Source: Mesorhizobium sp. B4-1-3 (lineage in GTDB: Bacteria; Pseudomonadota; Alphaproteobacteria; Rhizobiales; Rhizobiaceae). From it: a stretch of DNA of 64,000 nucleotides. A program made the translations under genes and the position numbers. Each line of letters begins with the position of its first letter. Within the stretch, counting starts at the first letter, position 1. A model generated the notes under the pieces. That model searched no databases. It saw nothing but the letters and a program-made list of their open reading frames with translations, and was not told where the DNA came from. Below are positions 27,439 through 35,197 of the stretch, in pieces. The stretch spans positions 1-64,000 of the forward strand of contig NZ_VFTG01000025.1 of the NCBI RefSeq assembly GCF_006439355.1, given 5' to 3'.

Positions 27439-28025
27439 AACCGAACGAATTGGACGCAGGCAACATCGTCGAATTCATCGCCGATATCTTCGAGCGCCGC
27501 GGCGCCGAATCCTATCTCGGCGAGCCGGTCACCATGTCGGAGCATATGCTGCAGGGCGCGTGGCTGGCCGAGCAGGACGGCGCGCCGGAGGAACTGGTGG
27601 CGGCGGCGCTGCTGCACGACATCGGCCACTATACCAGCGAGTTCGGCACCTATTCGCCCGACGACGTCGAGGACAAGCATCATGACGAGGCGGGCGGCGA
27701 AGTGCTCGCGCCTTTCTTTCCGCCGGTCATCGTCGAATGCGTCAGGCTGCATGTCTCGGCCAAGCGCTATCTGTGCGCCACCGACCCGACCTATTTCGGC
27801 AAGCTGTCGCCGGCCTCGGTGCACACGCTGTCGCTGCAGGGCGGGCCGATGAGCGCGGAGGAAGTGGCCGAGTTTCGCAGCAACCCCTTCCACGACGAAG
27901 CGGTGCGGGTGCGCATCTGGGATGAGGGCGGCAAGGTCGCCAACATGAAGACACGCGCCTTTCGCGATTACGTGCCGCTGCTGGAGCGCGTGGTGAAGAA
28001 GTTCGCGGCGGAAAAGGCGGCATAG
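27435..28025 (+). CDS. HD-domain mixed-valence di-iron oxygenase, TmpB/PhnZ-like
   Basis: A 196-residue HD-domain protein. The metal ligands are seen in SEHML, LLHDIGHY, DKHHDEAG and RLHVSAKRYL, and the stretch HVSAKRYLCATDPTYFGKLSPASVHTL closely resembles PhnZ and TmpB. These are oxygenases that split the C-P bond of a 1-hydroxyphosphonate, not phosphohydrolases. Its ATG overlaps the TmpA-like stop (ATGA). The pair would turn trimethylaminoethylphosphonate into glycine betaine and phosphate. Many databases would label it an HD hydrolase. Confidence 0.8.
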   Translation: MKPNELDAGNIVEFIADIFERRGAESYLGEPVTMSEHMLQGAWLAEQDGAPEELVAAALLHDIGHYTSEFGTYSPDDVEDKHHDEAGGEVLAPFFPPVIVECVRLHVSAKRYLCATDPTYFGKLSPASVHTLSLQGGPMSAEEVAEFRSNPFHDEAVRVRIWDEGGKVANMKTRAFRDYVPLLERVVKKFAAEKAA

Positions 28026-28030
28026 ACGCA

Positions 28031-28052
28031 GAAGCCCGGCTGGCCGGGCTTC
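28031..28052. terminator. Hairpin between convergent tmpB-like and monooxygenase genes
   Basis: GAAGCCCGGC-TG-GCCGGGCTTC: perfect arms in the 51-bp gap. T-runs are weak on either side. Confidence 0.6.
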
Positions 28053-28076
28053 CGCCATACGCGAGAGCGCTGTGCG

Positions 28077-29885
28077 TCAGCTCTTGTGATAGACCTCCTG
28101 CAGCCCATAGACCGGAGTCGGCAGGCCGACCTGCCTTGCCTTCAGCTGCAGCGACAGGTACTGCGAATAGTGCCGTGACTGATGCAGGTTGCCGCCGTGG
28201 AACCACAGCGCTTGCTGCTGCGTCGGCTTCCACATGTTGCGCTGCTCGCCTTCCCATGGACCCGGATCCTTGGTGGTGGCGGAGCCCAGGCCCCAGACCT
28301 TGCCCACCTTGTCGGCGACTTCCTGCGAGATCAGGTCCGCGGCCCAACCGTTCATCGAGCCGTAGCCGGTGGCGTAGATCACCAGATCTGCCGGCAACTC
28401 GGTACCGTCGACGAATTTGACGCCGGTTTCGGTGAGTTCCTGCACCGCAGCACCCGGTCCGCTCTTCAGCTTGATCGAGCCGTCGATGACGAGGTCGCAG
28501 GCGCCGACATCGATATAGTAGCCGGAGCCGCGGCGCAGGTATTTCATGAACAGGCCGGAGCCGTCATCGCCCCAGTCGAGCATGAAGCCGGCCTTTTCCA
28601 GGTCGTCGTAGAATTTCGCGTCGCGCTCCTTCATCTGCTGGTAGAGCGGAATCTGGAACTCGTGCAGGATGCGGTAGGGGAGCGAAGCGAAGATCATGTC
28701 CGCCTTGCGTGTCGTCATGCCGTTCTCAACCGCCTGCTCGGAGTAGAGCGCGCCAAGCCCGATATCCATCAGCGTGTCCGACTTGACGATATGGGTCGAC
28801 GAGCGCTGCACCATGGTCACGTGGGCGCCGCCTTCCCACAGCGCCGCGCAGATGTCGTGCGCCGAGTTGTTGGAGCCGATGACCACCACTTTCTTGCCGC
28901 GGTATTTGTCCGGACCGGGATGGGTCGAGGAGTGCTGCTGCTCGCCCTTGAATATGTCCTGGCCCTTGTATTTCGGCCAGTTCGCCTTGCCGGACATGCC
29001 GGTCGCCAGCACCAGTTGCTTGGGCTTCAGCACGATTTCCTTGCCATCGCGCTCGACGACGACGGTCCATTCCTTGGCCTTCTCGTCGTATTTGGCGGAT
29101 TTCGCGGTGGTGGAGGACCAATAGTTCAGCTCCATCACCTTGGTGTACATCTCCAGCCAGTCGCCGATCTTGTCCTTCGGCGCGAAGACCGGCCAGTTCT
29201 TCGGGAAGTCGATATAGGGCAGGTGATCGTACCAGACCGGGTCGTGCAGGCAGAGCGACTTGTAGCGCTTGCGCCAGGAGTCGCCCGGACGCTCGTTCTT
29301 CTCGACGATGATGGTCGGCACGCCGAGCTGCTTCAGCCGGGCGCCGAGCGCGATACCGCCCTGGCCGCCGCCGATGATGACGACATAGGGCTGCCTGGTG
29401 TGGCCGAGCTCTGCAATCTCGTCGTCGCGCTCCTCGCGCCACGTCTTGCGGTCCTTGCCGTGTCCATGCTTGGCGCCGAGGGGACGGGTGAAGCCCGCTT
29501 TCTCCTCATGGCCCTTCAACTCCGCCATGGTGGTGAGCAGGGTCCAGATCAGGTCGCCCTTGAACCGAACAAGGCCAAAGCCGCGCGCCACATTCGTCTC
29601 GAAGGTGATCCAGGCGGTGATGACGCCGCCGTCCTCGCTCGCTTCCTCGCCCCTGGCCATCGCCCAGCCCGTCGGCTTGGTGCTGGCCAGCGTCGCCTGC
29701 AGCATGTCGCGGATCTGGTCCTGGCCCTCCATCGTCTTCAGGTTCCAGGTGAAGGTGACGAGGTCGCGCCAGTAGCAGTCGGCCTGGAAGCAGTTGACGG
29801 CGCTGTCGATATCGCCGGCTTCCAGTGCCTTGCCGAACTTGTCGAGCAGGGCCTGCGCCTTGGTGGTGGGTGTTCTCTCGAGCAT
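28077..29885 (-). CDS. Flavin-containing monooxygenase with N-terminal NTF2-like domain
   Basis: A 602-residue FAD/NADPH monooxygenase. Residues 1 to about 150 resemble a SnoaL/NTF2 fold (LLDKFGKALEAGDIDSAVNCFQADCYWRDLVTFTWNLKTMEG). The flavoprotein part starts VVIIGGGQGGIALGARLKQLG, with a second dinucleotide site VVVIGSNNSAHDICAAL and DLVIYATGYGSM near the end. Substrates may be amines, sulfides or ketones. It lies next to a truncated regulator gene and converges on the tmpAB-like pair. Confidence 0.82.
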   Translation of the reverse strand: MLERTPTTKAQALLDKFGKALEAGDIDSAVNCFQADCYWRDLVTFTWNLKTMEGQDQIRDMLQATLASTKPTGWAMARGEEASEDGGVITAWITFETNVARGFGLVRFKGDLIWTLLTTMAELKGHEEKAGFTRPLGAKHGHGKDRKTWREERDDEIAELGHTRQPYVVIIGGGQGGIALGARLKQLGVPTIIVEKNERPGDSWRKRYKSLCLHDPVWYDHLPYIDFPKNWPVFAPKDKIGDWLEMYTKVMELNYWSSTTAKSAKYDEKAKEWTVVVERDGKEIVLKPKQLVLATGMSGKANWPKYKGQDIFKGEQQHSSTHPGPDKYRGKKVVVIGSNNSAHDICAALWEGGAHVTMVQRSSTHIVKSDTLMDIGLGALYSEQAVENGMTTRKADMIFASLPYRILHEFQIPLYQQMKERDAKFYDDLEKAGFMLDWGDDGSGLFMKYLRRGSGYYIDVGACDLVIDGSIKLKSGPGAAVQELTETGVKFVDGTELPADLVIYATGYGSMNGWAADLISQEVADKVGKVWGLGSATTKDPGPWEGEQRNMWKPTQQQALWFHGGNLHQSRHYSQYLSLQLKARQVGLPTPVYGLQEVYHKS

Positions 29886-29967
29886 TTGTTCTCCTCCACT
29901 TGCTAGAGTGCGGCATGAGCAGCAAGCGGCGTGCCAACCGTTGCGCTCATAAGGGGTTACAATGAAA

Positions 29968-30129
29968 TCAATCTGTTAAGACGATACAGGCTTCCGTCGG
30001 ACGTGCCGGGTCGAGCCGATGCGTATCGATGCAACGCAGCCAGGATTGAACCACGATATCGTCGCGGGCCGAGCGCACGCCGGTCAGCACCTGTTCGATT
30101 TCGCGGATATGCTCCCGCTCGCCAGCCAT
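29968..30129 (-). pseudogene. Truncated N-terminus of an AcoR-type sigma-54 activator
   Basis: An open frame of 53 codons starts at 30129 behind an excellent RBS (GAGGAGG). It reads AGEREHIREIEQVLTG, then VVQSWLRCIDTHRLDPARP, which resembles the opening of AcoR-like Fis-family activators before their GAF domain. It then stops; no GAF, AAA+ or Fis domain follows in any nearby frame. It lies upstream of and co-directional with the monooxygenase gene. A real short peptide gene cannot be excluded. Confidence 0.5.
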
Positions 30130-30195
30130 GCGTCCTCCTCGCACGTCCTTTGCCAGCGCATAGTGGTGCGTCGGAGAGGCGCGCTCAACTGTACT

Positions 30196-30211
30196 ATGGT
30201 AGCTGTACCAT
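30196..30211. promoter_or_regulatory. Palindrome ATGGTA-N4-TACCAT
   Basis: Perfect 6-bp arms about 67 bp upstream of the truncated activator gene and 54 bp before the ilvB -35 box. Candidate operator; the binding factor is unknown. Confidence 0.3.
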
Positions 30212-30264
30212 GGGAGCGGGCAGGCGCCCGTTCTCGCGGACGGGTGAATTCGCACGGGACCCCA

Positions 30265-30293
30265 TTGACGAGCCCGCGTTTTCGCCCTTATTG
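30265..30293 (+). promoter_or_regulatory. Predicted housekeeping promoter of ilvB
   Basis: TTGACG (30265-30270), a 17-bp spacer, then TTATTG (30288-30293). Transcription would start near 30300, only a few bases before the leader-peptide ATG at 30303. Confidence 0.55.
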
Positions 30294-30302
30294 TCCGCGC
30301 CC

Positions 30303-30353
30303 ATGAAAACGGCACTCATTCTCGTAGGCTGGCGCGTGGGCAAGGCGGTGTAA
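30303..30353 (+). CDS. ilvB leader peptide
   Basis: A 16-residue open frame, MKTALILVGWRVGKAV, followed by TAA. Six of its residues are branched-chain (L, I, L, V, V, V), as expected of a leader peptide that senses charged Leu, Ile and Val tRNAs. The predicted promoter leaves almost no 5' untranslated region, so it may be translated leaderless. A terminator hairpin follows at 30387-30410, then ilvB. Likely transcription attenuation. Confidence 0.75.
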   Translation: MKTALILVGWRVGKAV

Positions 30354-30386
30354 CCGCCGGGCGAAAACCTCCCATGCGCATCCCAC

Positions 30387-30410
30387 AGGCTCCCTCGGGG
30401 GCCTTTTTTA
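30387..30410 (+). terminator. Attenuator terminator of ilvB
   Basis: AGGCTCCC (30387-30394) pairs with GGGGGCCT (30397-30404, one T-G wobble) and runs into TTTTTT. It lies 33 bp after the leader-peptide stop and 65 bp before ilvB. Confidence 0.75.
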
Positions 30411-30474
30411 TTGCCTTCAACCGAACTAAACGAGCAGCAAATCGCCGGACGGCGAACAGTACGGGACCAGACCC

Positions 30475-32256
30475 ATGAGCAACGGACAGAACGAGCGGCG
30501 CGAGATGACGGGCGCCGAAATGGTGGTGCAGGCGCTGAAGGACAATGGCGTCAAGCACGTCTTCGGCTATCCGGGCGGCGCGGTTCTCCCGATTTACGAT
30601 GAAATTTTCCAACAGGACGAGGTGGAGCACATCCTGGTCCGGCACGAGCAGGGCGCCGGCCATGCGGCAGAAGGCTATGCGCGCTCGACCGGCAAGGCCG
30701 GCGTGCTCCTGGTGACGTCCGGCCCTGGCGCCACCAACGCGGTGACGCCGCTGCAGGACGCGCTGATGGATTCCATTCCACTGGTCTGTCTCACCGGCCA
30801 GGTGCCGACCTCGCTGATCGGTTCCGACGCCTTCCAGGAATGCGACACGGTCGGCATCACGCGGCCCTGCACCAAGCACAACTGGCTGGTGAAGGACGTC
30901 AACGATCTCGCCGCCACCATCCATGAAGCCTTCCATGTTGCAACGACGGGTCGTCCCGGCCCGGTCGTGGTCGACATCCCGAAGGACGTGCAGTTCGCCA
31001 AGGGCATCTATGTGCCGCCGCAGACGGCCCCGCGCACCAGCTACCAGCCCAGGGTCCAGGGCGATCTGGAGAAGATTAAGGCTGCCGTCGAGCTGATGGC
31101 CGGCGCGAAGAAGCCGATCATTTATTCGGGCGGCGGCGTCATCAATTCCGGTCCGGAGGCGAGCCATCTGCTGCGCGAGCTGGTCGACCTCACCGGCTTC
31201 CCGATCACCTCCACGCTGATGGGGCTCGGCGCCTATCCGGCCTCAGGCAAGAACTGGGTCGGCATGCTCGGCATGCACGGTACCTACGAAGCTAATATGG
31301 CGATGCATGATTGCGACGTGATGATCTGCATCGGCGCGCGCTTCGACGACCGCATCACCGGCCGGCTCAGTGCGTTCTCGCCGAACTCGAAGAAGATCCA
31401 CATCGACATCGATCCGTCCTCGATCAACAAGAACGTCCATGCCGATATCGGGATCCTCGGCGATGTCGGCCGCGTGCTGGAGGATCTGGTGCGGCTGTGG
31501 CGGGCGACCGCCAAGGTTGACAAGAAGGCGCTTTATCCGTGGTGGGAGCAGATCGCGAAATGGCGGGCGCGGGATTCGCTCGCCTACAAGATGAACAACG
31601 ACGTGATCATGCCGCAATACGCGATCCAGCGGCTCTACGAACTGACCAAAGATAAGGATACCTACATCACCACCGAGGTCGGCCAGCACCAGATGTGGGC
31701 GGCGCAGCATTATCATTTCGACAAGCCGAACCGTTGGATGACGTCGGGCGGCCTGGGCACGATGGGCTACGGCCTGCCGGCGGCGCTCGGCGTGCAGATC
31801 GCGCATCCCGATGCGCTAGTCATCGACATCGCCGGCGACGCCTCGGTGCAGATGACCATGCAGGAGATGAGCTCGGCAGTGCAATATGAGGCGCCGATCA
31901 AGATCTTCATCCTCAACAACCAGTATATGGGCATGGTGCGCCAGTGGCAGCAGCTGCTGCATGGCAACCGGCTGTCGCATTCCTATACCGAGGCGATGCC
32001 CGACTTCGTCAAGCTGGCGGAAGCCTATGGCGGCCACGGCATCCGCTGCGACAAGCCGGACGAGCTCGACGACGCGATCAAGGAGATGATTTCGGTCAAG
32101 AAGCCGGTGCTGTTCGACTGCCGCGTGGCGACCTTGGCCAACTGCTTCCCGATGATCCCGTCGGGCAAGGCGCATAACGAAATGCTCCTGCCGGACGAGG
32201 CTACCGACGAAGCGGTGGCCAACGCCATCGACGCCAAGGGCAGGGAACTGGTTTAG
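30475..32256 (+). CDS. ilvB: Acetolactate synthase, large subunit
   Basis: The thiamine-diphosphate enzyme that opens valine, leucine and isoleucine synthesis. The 593-residue protein has the TPP glutamate region (YPGGAVLPIYDEIF...VRHEQGAGHAAEGYARSTGKAGV), the FAD-binding middle, and the TPP/Mg motif AGDASVQMTMQEMSSAVQYEAPIKIFILNN. Biosynthetic (FAD-binding) rather than catabolic type is supported by the adjacent regulatory subunit. Controlled by the leader and attenuator upstream. ilvI is an equally used name. Confidence 0.96.
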   Translation: MSNGQNERREMTGAEMVVQALKDNGVKHVFGYPGGAVLPIYDEIFQQDEVEHILVRHEQGAGHAAEGYARSTGKAGVLLVTSGPGATNAVTPLQDALMDSIPLVCLTGQVPTSLIGSDAFQECDTVGITRPCTKHNWLVKDVNDLAATIHEAFHVATTGRPGPVVVDIPKDVQFAKGIYVPPQTAPRTSYQPRVQGDLEKIKAAVELMAGAKKPIIYSGGGVINSGPEASHLLRELVDLTGFPITSTLMGLGAYPASGKNWVGMLGMHGTYEANMAMHDCDVMICIGARFDDRITGRLSAFSPNSKKIHIDIDPSSINKNVHADIGILGDVGRVLEDLVRLWRATAKVDKKALYPWWEQIAKWRARDSLAYKMNNDVIMPQYAIQRLYELTKDKDTYITTEVGQHQMWAAQHYHFDKPNRWMTSGGLGTMGYGLPAALGVQIAHPDALVIDIAGDASVQMTMQEMSSAVQYEAPIKIFILNNQYMGMVRQWQQLLHGNRLSHSYTEAMPDFVKLAEAYGGHGIRCDKPDELDDAIKEMISVKKPVLFDCRVATLANCFPMIPSGKAHNEMLLPDEATDEAVANAIDAKGRELV

Positions 32257-32303
32257 AGCATGATGCCGAAAAGCGAGAAGCAGTTTTCGGGCAGCATCAT
32301 GCT
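32257..32303. repeat. Intergenic hairpin repeat (GAGCATGATG type)
   Basis: GAGCATGATG near 32257 pairs with CATCATGCTC near 32303; CGAAAA/TTTTCG pair inside. It belongs to the same repeat theme as 14241-14285 and lies between ilvB and ilvH. Confidence 0.6.
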
Positions 32304-32397
32304 CCATCCATAACACCAGCCATCAAGGCGGGGCTATCGAGAGAAAGCCGTGCGCAAACAGAGAATTGGCTAAAAAGTCTGAATCGAGATTCACCTT

Positions 32398-32973
32398 ATG
32401 AACGCACAACACCTTCAACCGACCGGCTCCGCCTATTTTATCGCCAAGGAAACCGAGAAGCCGGAAACGCACACGCTTTCAGTGTTGGTCGACAACGAGC
32501 CGGGTGTCCTTGCCCGCGTCATCGGCCTGTTTTCCGGTCGCGGCTACAACATCGAGAGCCTGACCGTTTCCGAGACCGAGCATGAGAAGCATCTGTCGCG
32601 CATCACCATCGTGACGCGCGGCACGCCGCATGTCATGGAGCAGATCAAGCATCAGCTCGAGCGCATCGTGCCGGTGCATCGGGTGGTCGACCTGACGGTG
32701 CGCTCGCACGAGATGGGCCAGGAGCGGCCGCTGGAACGGGAACTCGCGCTGGTGAAGGTCGCCGGCACGGGCGACGCCCGGGTCGAGGCGCTTCGTCTCG
32801 CGGATGCTTTCCGTGCCTCGGTCATCGACGCCAACACCGAGCATTTCATCTTCGAGATCACCGGCAAGGGTTCCAAGCTCGACCAGTTCATCGCCATCAT
32901 GAAGCCGCTCGGCCTGGTCGAGATCTGCCGCACCGGCGTCGCCGCGATGAACCGCGGTCCGCAGGGAATGTGA
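32398..32973 (+). CDS. ilvH: Acetolactate synthase, small regulatory subunit
   Basis: A 191-residue protein with an N-terminal ACT domain (HTLSVLVDNEPGVLARVIGLFSGRGYNIESLTVSETE) that binds valine for feedback control, and a C-terminal ACT-like domain (VEALRLADAFRASVIDANTEHFIFEITG). It activates IlvB and makes it valine-sensitive. It is separated from ilvB by 141 bp containing a palindromic repeat, so it may have its own promoter as well. Confidence 0.95.
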   Translation: MNAQHLQPTGSAYFIAKETEKPETHTLSVLVDNEPGVLARVIGLFSGRGYNIESLTVSETEHEKHLSRITIVTRGTPHVMEQIKHQLERIVPVHRVVDLTVRSHEMGQERPLERELALVKVAGTGDARVEALRLADAFRASVIDANTEHFIFEITGKGSKLDQFIAIMKPLGLVEICRTGVAAMNRGPQGM

Positions 32974-33074
32974 ACAGGACGACCATCCTGTTTCTTTGGC
33001 CCGGCGGTTGCCCGTTTCTGGCTTTTTCGCATTTGCTAAAAGGACAGTAAGGCTGATATATTCGGGAGGATAAC

Positions 33075-33671
33075 ATGTCGCTCGACACATTCCTTGCCCT
33101 GTTGGTCTACGCCTTCGTGACGTCGATCACGCCGGGACCGAACAACCTCATGCTGCTCGCTTCCGGCGTCAATTTCGGCATCGCCAGGACCGTTCCGCAC
33201 ATGCTGGGCATCAGCATCGGCTTTCTGATCCTGCTTTTGGCGGTCGGCTTCGGGCTCGGCGCAGTGCTGACGGCGTTGCCTGTGCTGCATACGGCGCTGA
33301 AGATTGCTGGCGCCGCCTATCTGCTCTACCTCGCCTGGAAGATCGCCATGTCGCGTTCGATCAGCGACGGAAAACGGGCGGAGGGACGGCCGATGCGCTT
33401 CATCGATGCCGCTGCCTTCCAGTGGGTCAACCCCAAGGCATGGGTGATGGCGATCACCGCGATGGCTGTCTACACCAATGCCGATCACCCGTTCGTCTCG
33501 GTGGCGCTGATCTCGATCGCCTTCACCATCGTCAACCTGCCCAGCGTTTCGGTGTGGGCCGGCTTCGGCACGGCGCTGCGCGGTTTCCTGTCGGATCCGA
33601 CACGGCTGAAATGGTTCAACATCACCATGGGCGTGCTGCTGGCGGCGACGCTGTGGCCGATGCTTCGCTGA
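33075..33671 (+). CDS. LysE/RhtB-family amino-acid exporter
   Basis: A 198-residue inner-membrane protein with about six helices. The family signature TSITPGPNNLMLLASGVNFG is at residues 16-35, followed by ALKIAGAAYLLYLAWKIA and QWVNPKAWVMAI. It probably exports amino acids or derivatives; position after ilvBH fits branched-chain export but does not prove it. RBS GGGAGG precedes the ATG. Confidence 0.85.
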   Translation: MSLDTFLALLVYAFVTSITPGPNNLMLLASGVNFGIARTVPHMLGISIGFLILLLAVGFGLGAVLTALPVLHTALKIAGAAYLLYLAWKIAMSRSISDGKRAEGRPMRFIDAAAFQWVNPKAWVMAITAMAVYTNADHPFVSVALISIAFTIVNLPSVSVWAGFGTALRGFLSDPTRLKWFNITMGVLLAATLWPMLR

Positions 33672-33886
33672 GGGCATTCTGGGACTGACGCAAGGGCTCG
33701 CGACGGCATCTTAGCCAGCTGCTCAATGTTTGTGCACTGCACATTAAATCTTCGTAATGCCGCGTTTTGGCTCTTTTCCGCCAAGGCCTTGTCCTATCTA
33801 TTCGGCGAAAATCGCGGCGAAGAGCCGTGAATCGAGCTACAATGGACCACCGGGATCGGCGTGTCGGGTAAAGGGCTTATTTGTCG

Positions 33887-35197
33887 ATGCGCGGAAAAAT
33901 CGCCTTTGCAGTTGTTGCGATCGCCTGTCTGGCGGGCGTCGGGGTCTATTATTCGCCCGCAACGCTGGCGAGGGTCCAGCAGCTGATTTCGGGCAAGCAA
34001 GCCGCCGCGGACAAGACGGCGAGCGGCGACAAAACGGCCGGCGCCCCGGACAATGCGAAGGGCGACAATGCGAAAGGCGACAATGCGAAAGGCGGCGGTC
34101 CGCGTTCGGCCTCGATCGTCTCCGCCACCGCGACGACCGCCGATTTCCCGATCCGCCGCTATGCCATCGGTTTCGTCTCGTCGCCGGAGGTGGTCAACAT
34201 CAACGCCCGTGTTTCCAGCCAGATCGTGGCGATCGCGGTCAAGGACGGGCAGATGGTCAAGGCCGGCGATCTGCTCATTTCGCTTGATGACCGCGCGCTG
34301 AAGGCGCAGCTCGCCAAGGATCAGGCGCAGCTCGCCAAGGACCAGGCGATGCTGGTGAGCGCCCAGGCTGATCTGCAGCGCGCCAAGGACCTCGTCGCCA
34401 AGCAGGCCGGCACGCAGCAGACCTATGACCAGACGCTGGCGGCGCAGAGGGCCGCGGCCGCTACCATCGACGCCGACAAGGCGACCATCGATGCCGACAC
34501 AGTGCAACTGAGCTATGCGACGATCACCGCGCCGATCGCGGGCCGGCTCGGCGCCGTCAACGTCTCGGTCGGCGATCTCGTCACCACCAGCAACGGCAAC
34601 TCAAGCAGCTCGACGCCGCTGGTCACCATCACGCAGATGGACCCTCTGCAGGTGAACTTCACGCTGCCCGAAAGCAACCTTGCCTTGTTGCACAAGGCGC
34701 TCGCCGACCCACAGCAAGGCGACGTCACGCTGACCAGGAACGGCGATCCCACGCCGATCGGCAAGGGGACGCTTGATTTCGTGGATTCCAGCGTCGACAC
34801 GGCCTCCGGCACCATCGCTACGCGGGCGAGCATACCCAATCCGGATCTTTCGCTGTGGCCCGGGCAATATGTGAACGTGGTGCTCGAAGCCGGCACGATG
34901 CCGCAGATGACCTCGGTTCCGACCGTCGCAGTGCAGCCTAGCCAGAAGGGACCCTTCGTCTATGTCGTCAGGCCGGACAACACGGTCGAAATGCGGCCCG
35001 TTCAGGTGGCGCTGACGACAGGCGACAACAGCGCCATCAGCCAGGGGCTTAAGAGCGGCGAGAAGGTCGTCGTCGAAGGCCAGACACGGCTGAAGGACGG
35101 CGCGGCGGTGCATGAAGGCAAAGCCGCCGCCGGATCCGGCGATCAGGCATCGCCCAAGGTCGCGGAGGCCGACAAGGCCAGCGAGGCCCGCCAATGA
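33887..35197 (+). CDS. RND efflux periplasmic adaptor (membrane fusion protein)
   Basis: A 436-residue MFP with one N-terminal anchor helix (IAFAVVAIACLAGVGVYY). The lipoyl halves are seen in VVNINARVSSQIVAIAVKDGQMVKAGDLLISLDD and TITAPIAGRLGAVNVSVGDLV, around a coiled-coil hairpin. The linker after the anchor holds three copies of DNAKG, encoded by a 15-bp tandem repeat at 34049-34093. The stop overlaps the RND pump start (ATGA). I use the ATG at 33887; a TTG lies two codons earlier. Confidence 0.9.
   Translation: MRGKIAFAVVAIACLAGVGVYYSPATLARVQQLISGKQAAADKTASGDKTAGAPDNAKGDNAKGDNAKGGGPRSASIVSATATTADFPIRRYAIGFVSSPEVVNINARVSSQIVAIAVKDGQMVKAGDLLISLDDRALKAQLAKDQAQLAKDQAMLVSAQADLQRAKDLVAKQAGTQQTYDQTLAAQRAAAATIDADKATIDADTVQLSYATITAPIAGRLGAVNVSVGDLVTTSNGNSSSSTPLVTITQMDPLQVNFTLPESNLALLHKALADPQQGDVTLTRNGDPTPIGKGTLDFVDSSVDTASGTIATRASIPNPDLSLWPGQYVNVVLEAGTMPQMTSVPTVAVQPSQKGPFVYVVRPDNTVEMRPVQVALTTGDNSAISQGLKSGEKVVVEGQTRLKDGAAVHEGKAAAGSGDQASPKVAEADKASEARQ
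34049..34093 (+). repeat. 15-bp tandem repeat, three units, within the adaptor gene
   Basis: Units of GACAATGCGAARGGC at 34049-34063, 34064-34078 and 34079-34093. It stays in frame and lengthens a flexible linker (DNAKG x3). Confidence 0.85.

Noticed and set aside
28182..29906. A 574-codon plus-strand open frame
   Set aside because: It is antisense to the flavin monooxygenase, which has clear FAD and NADPH motifs.
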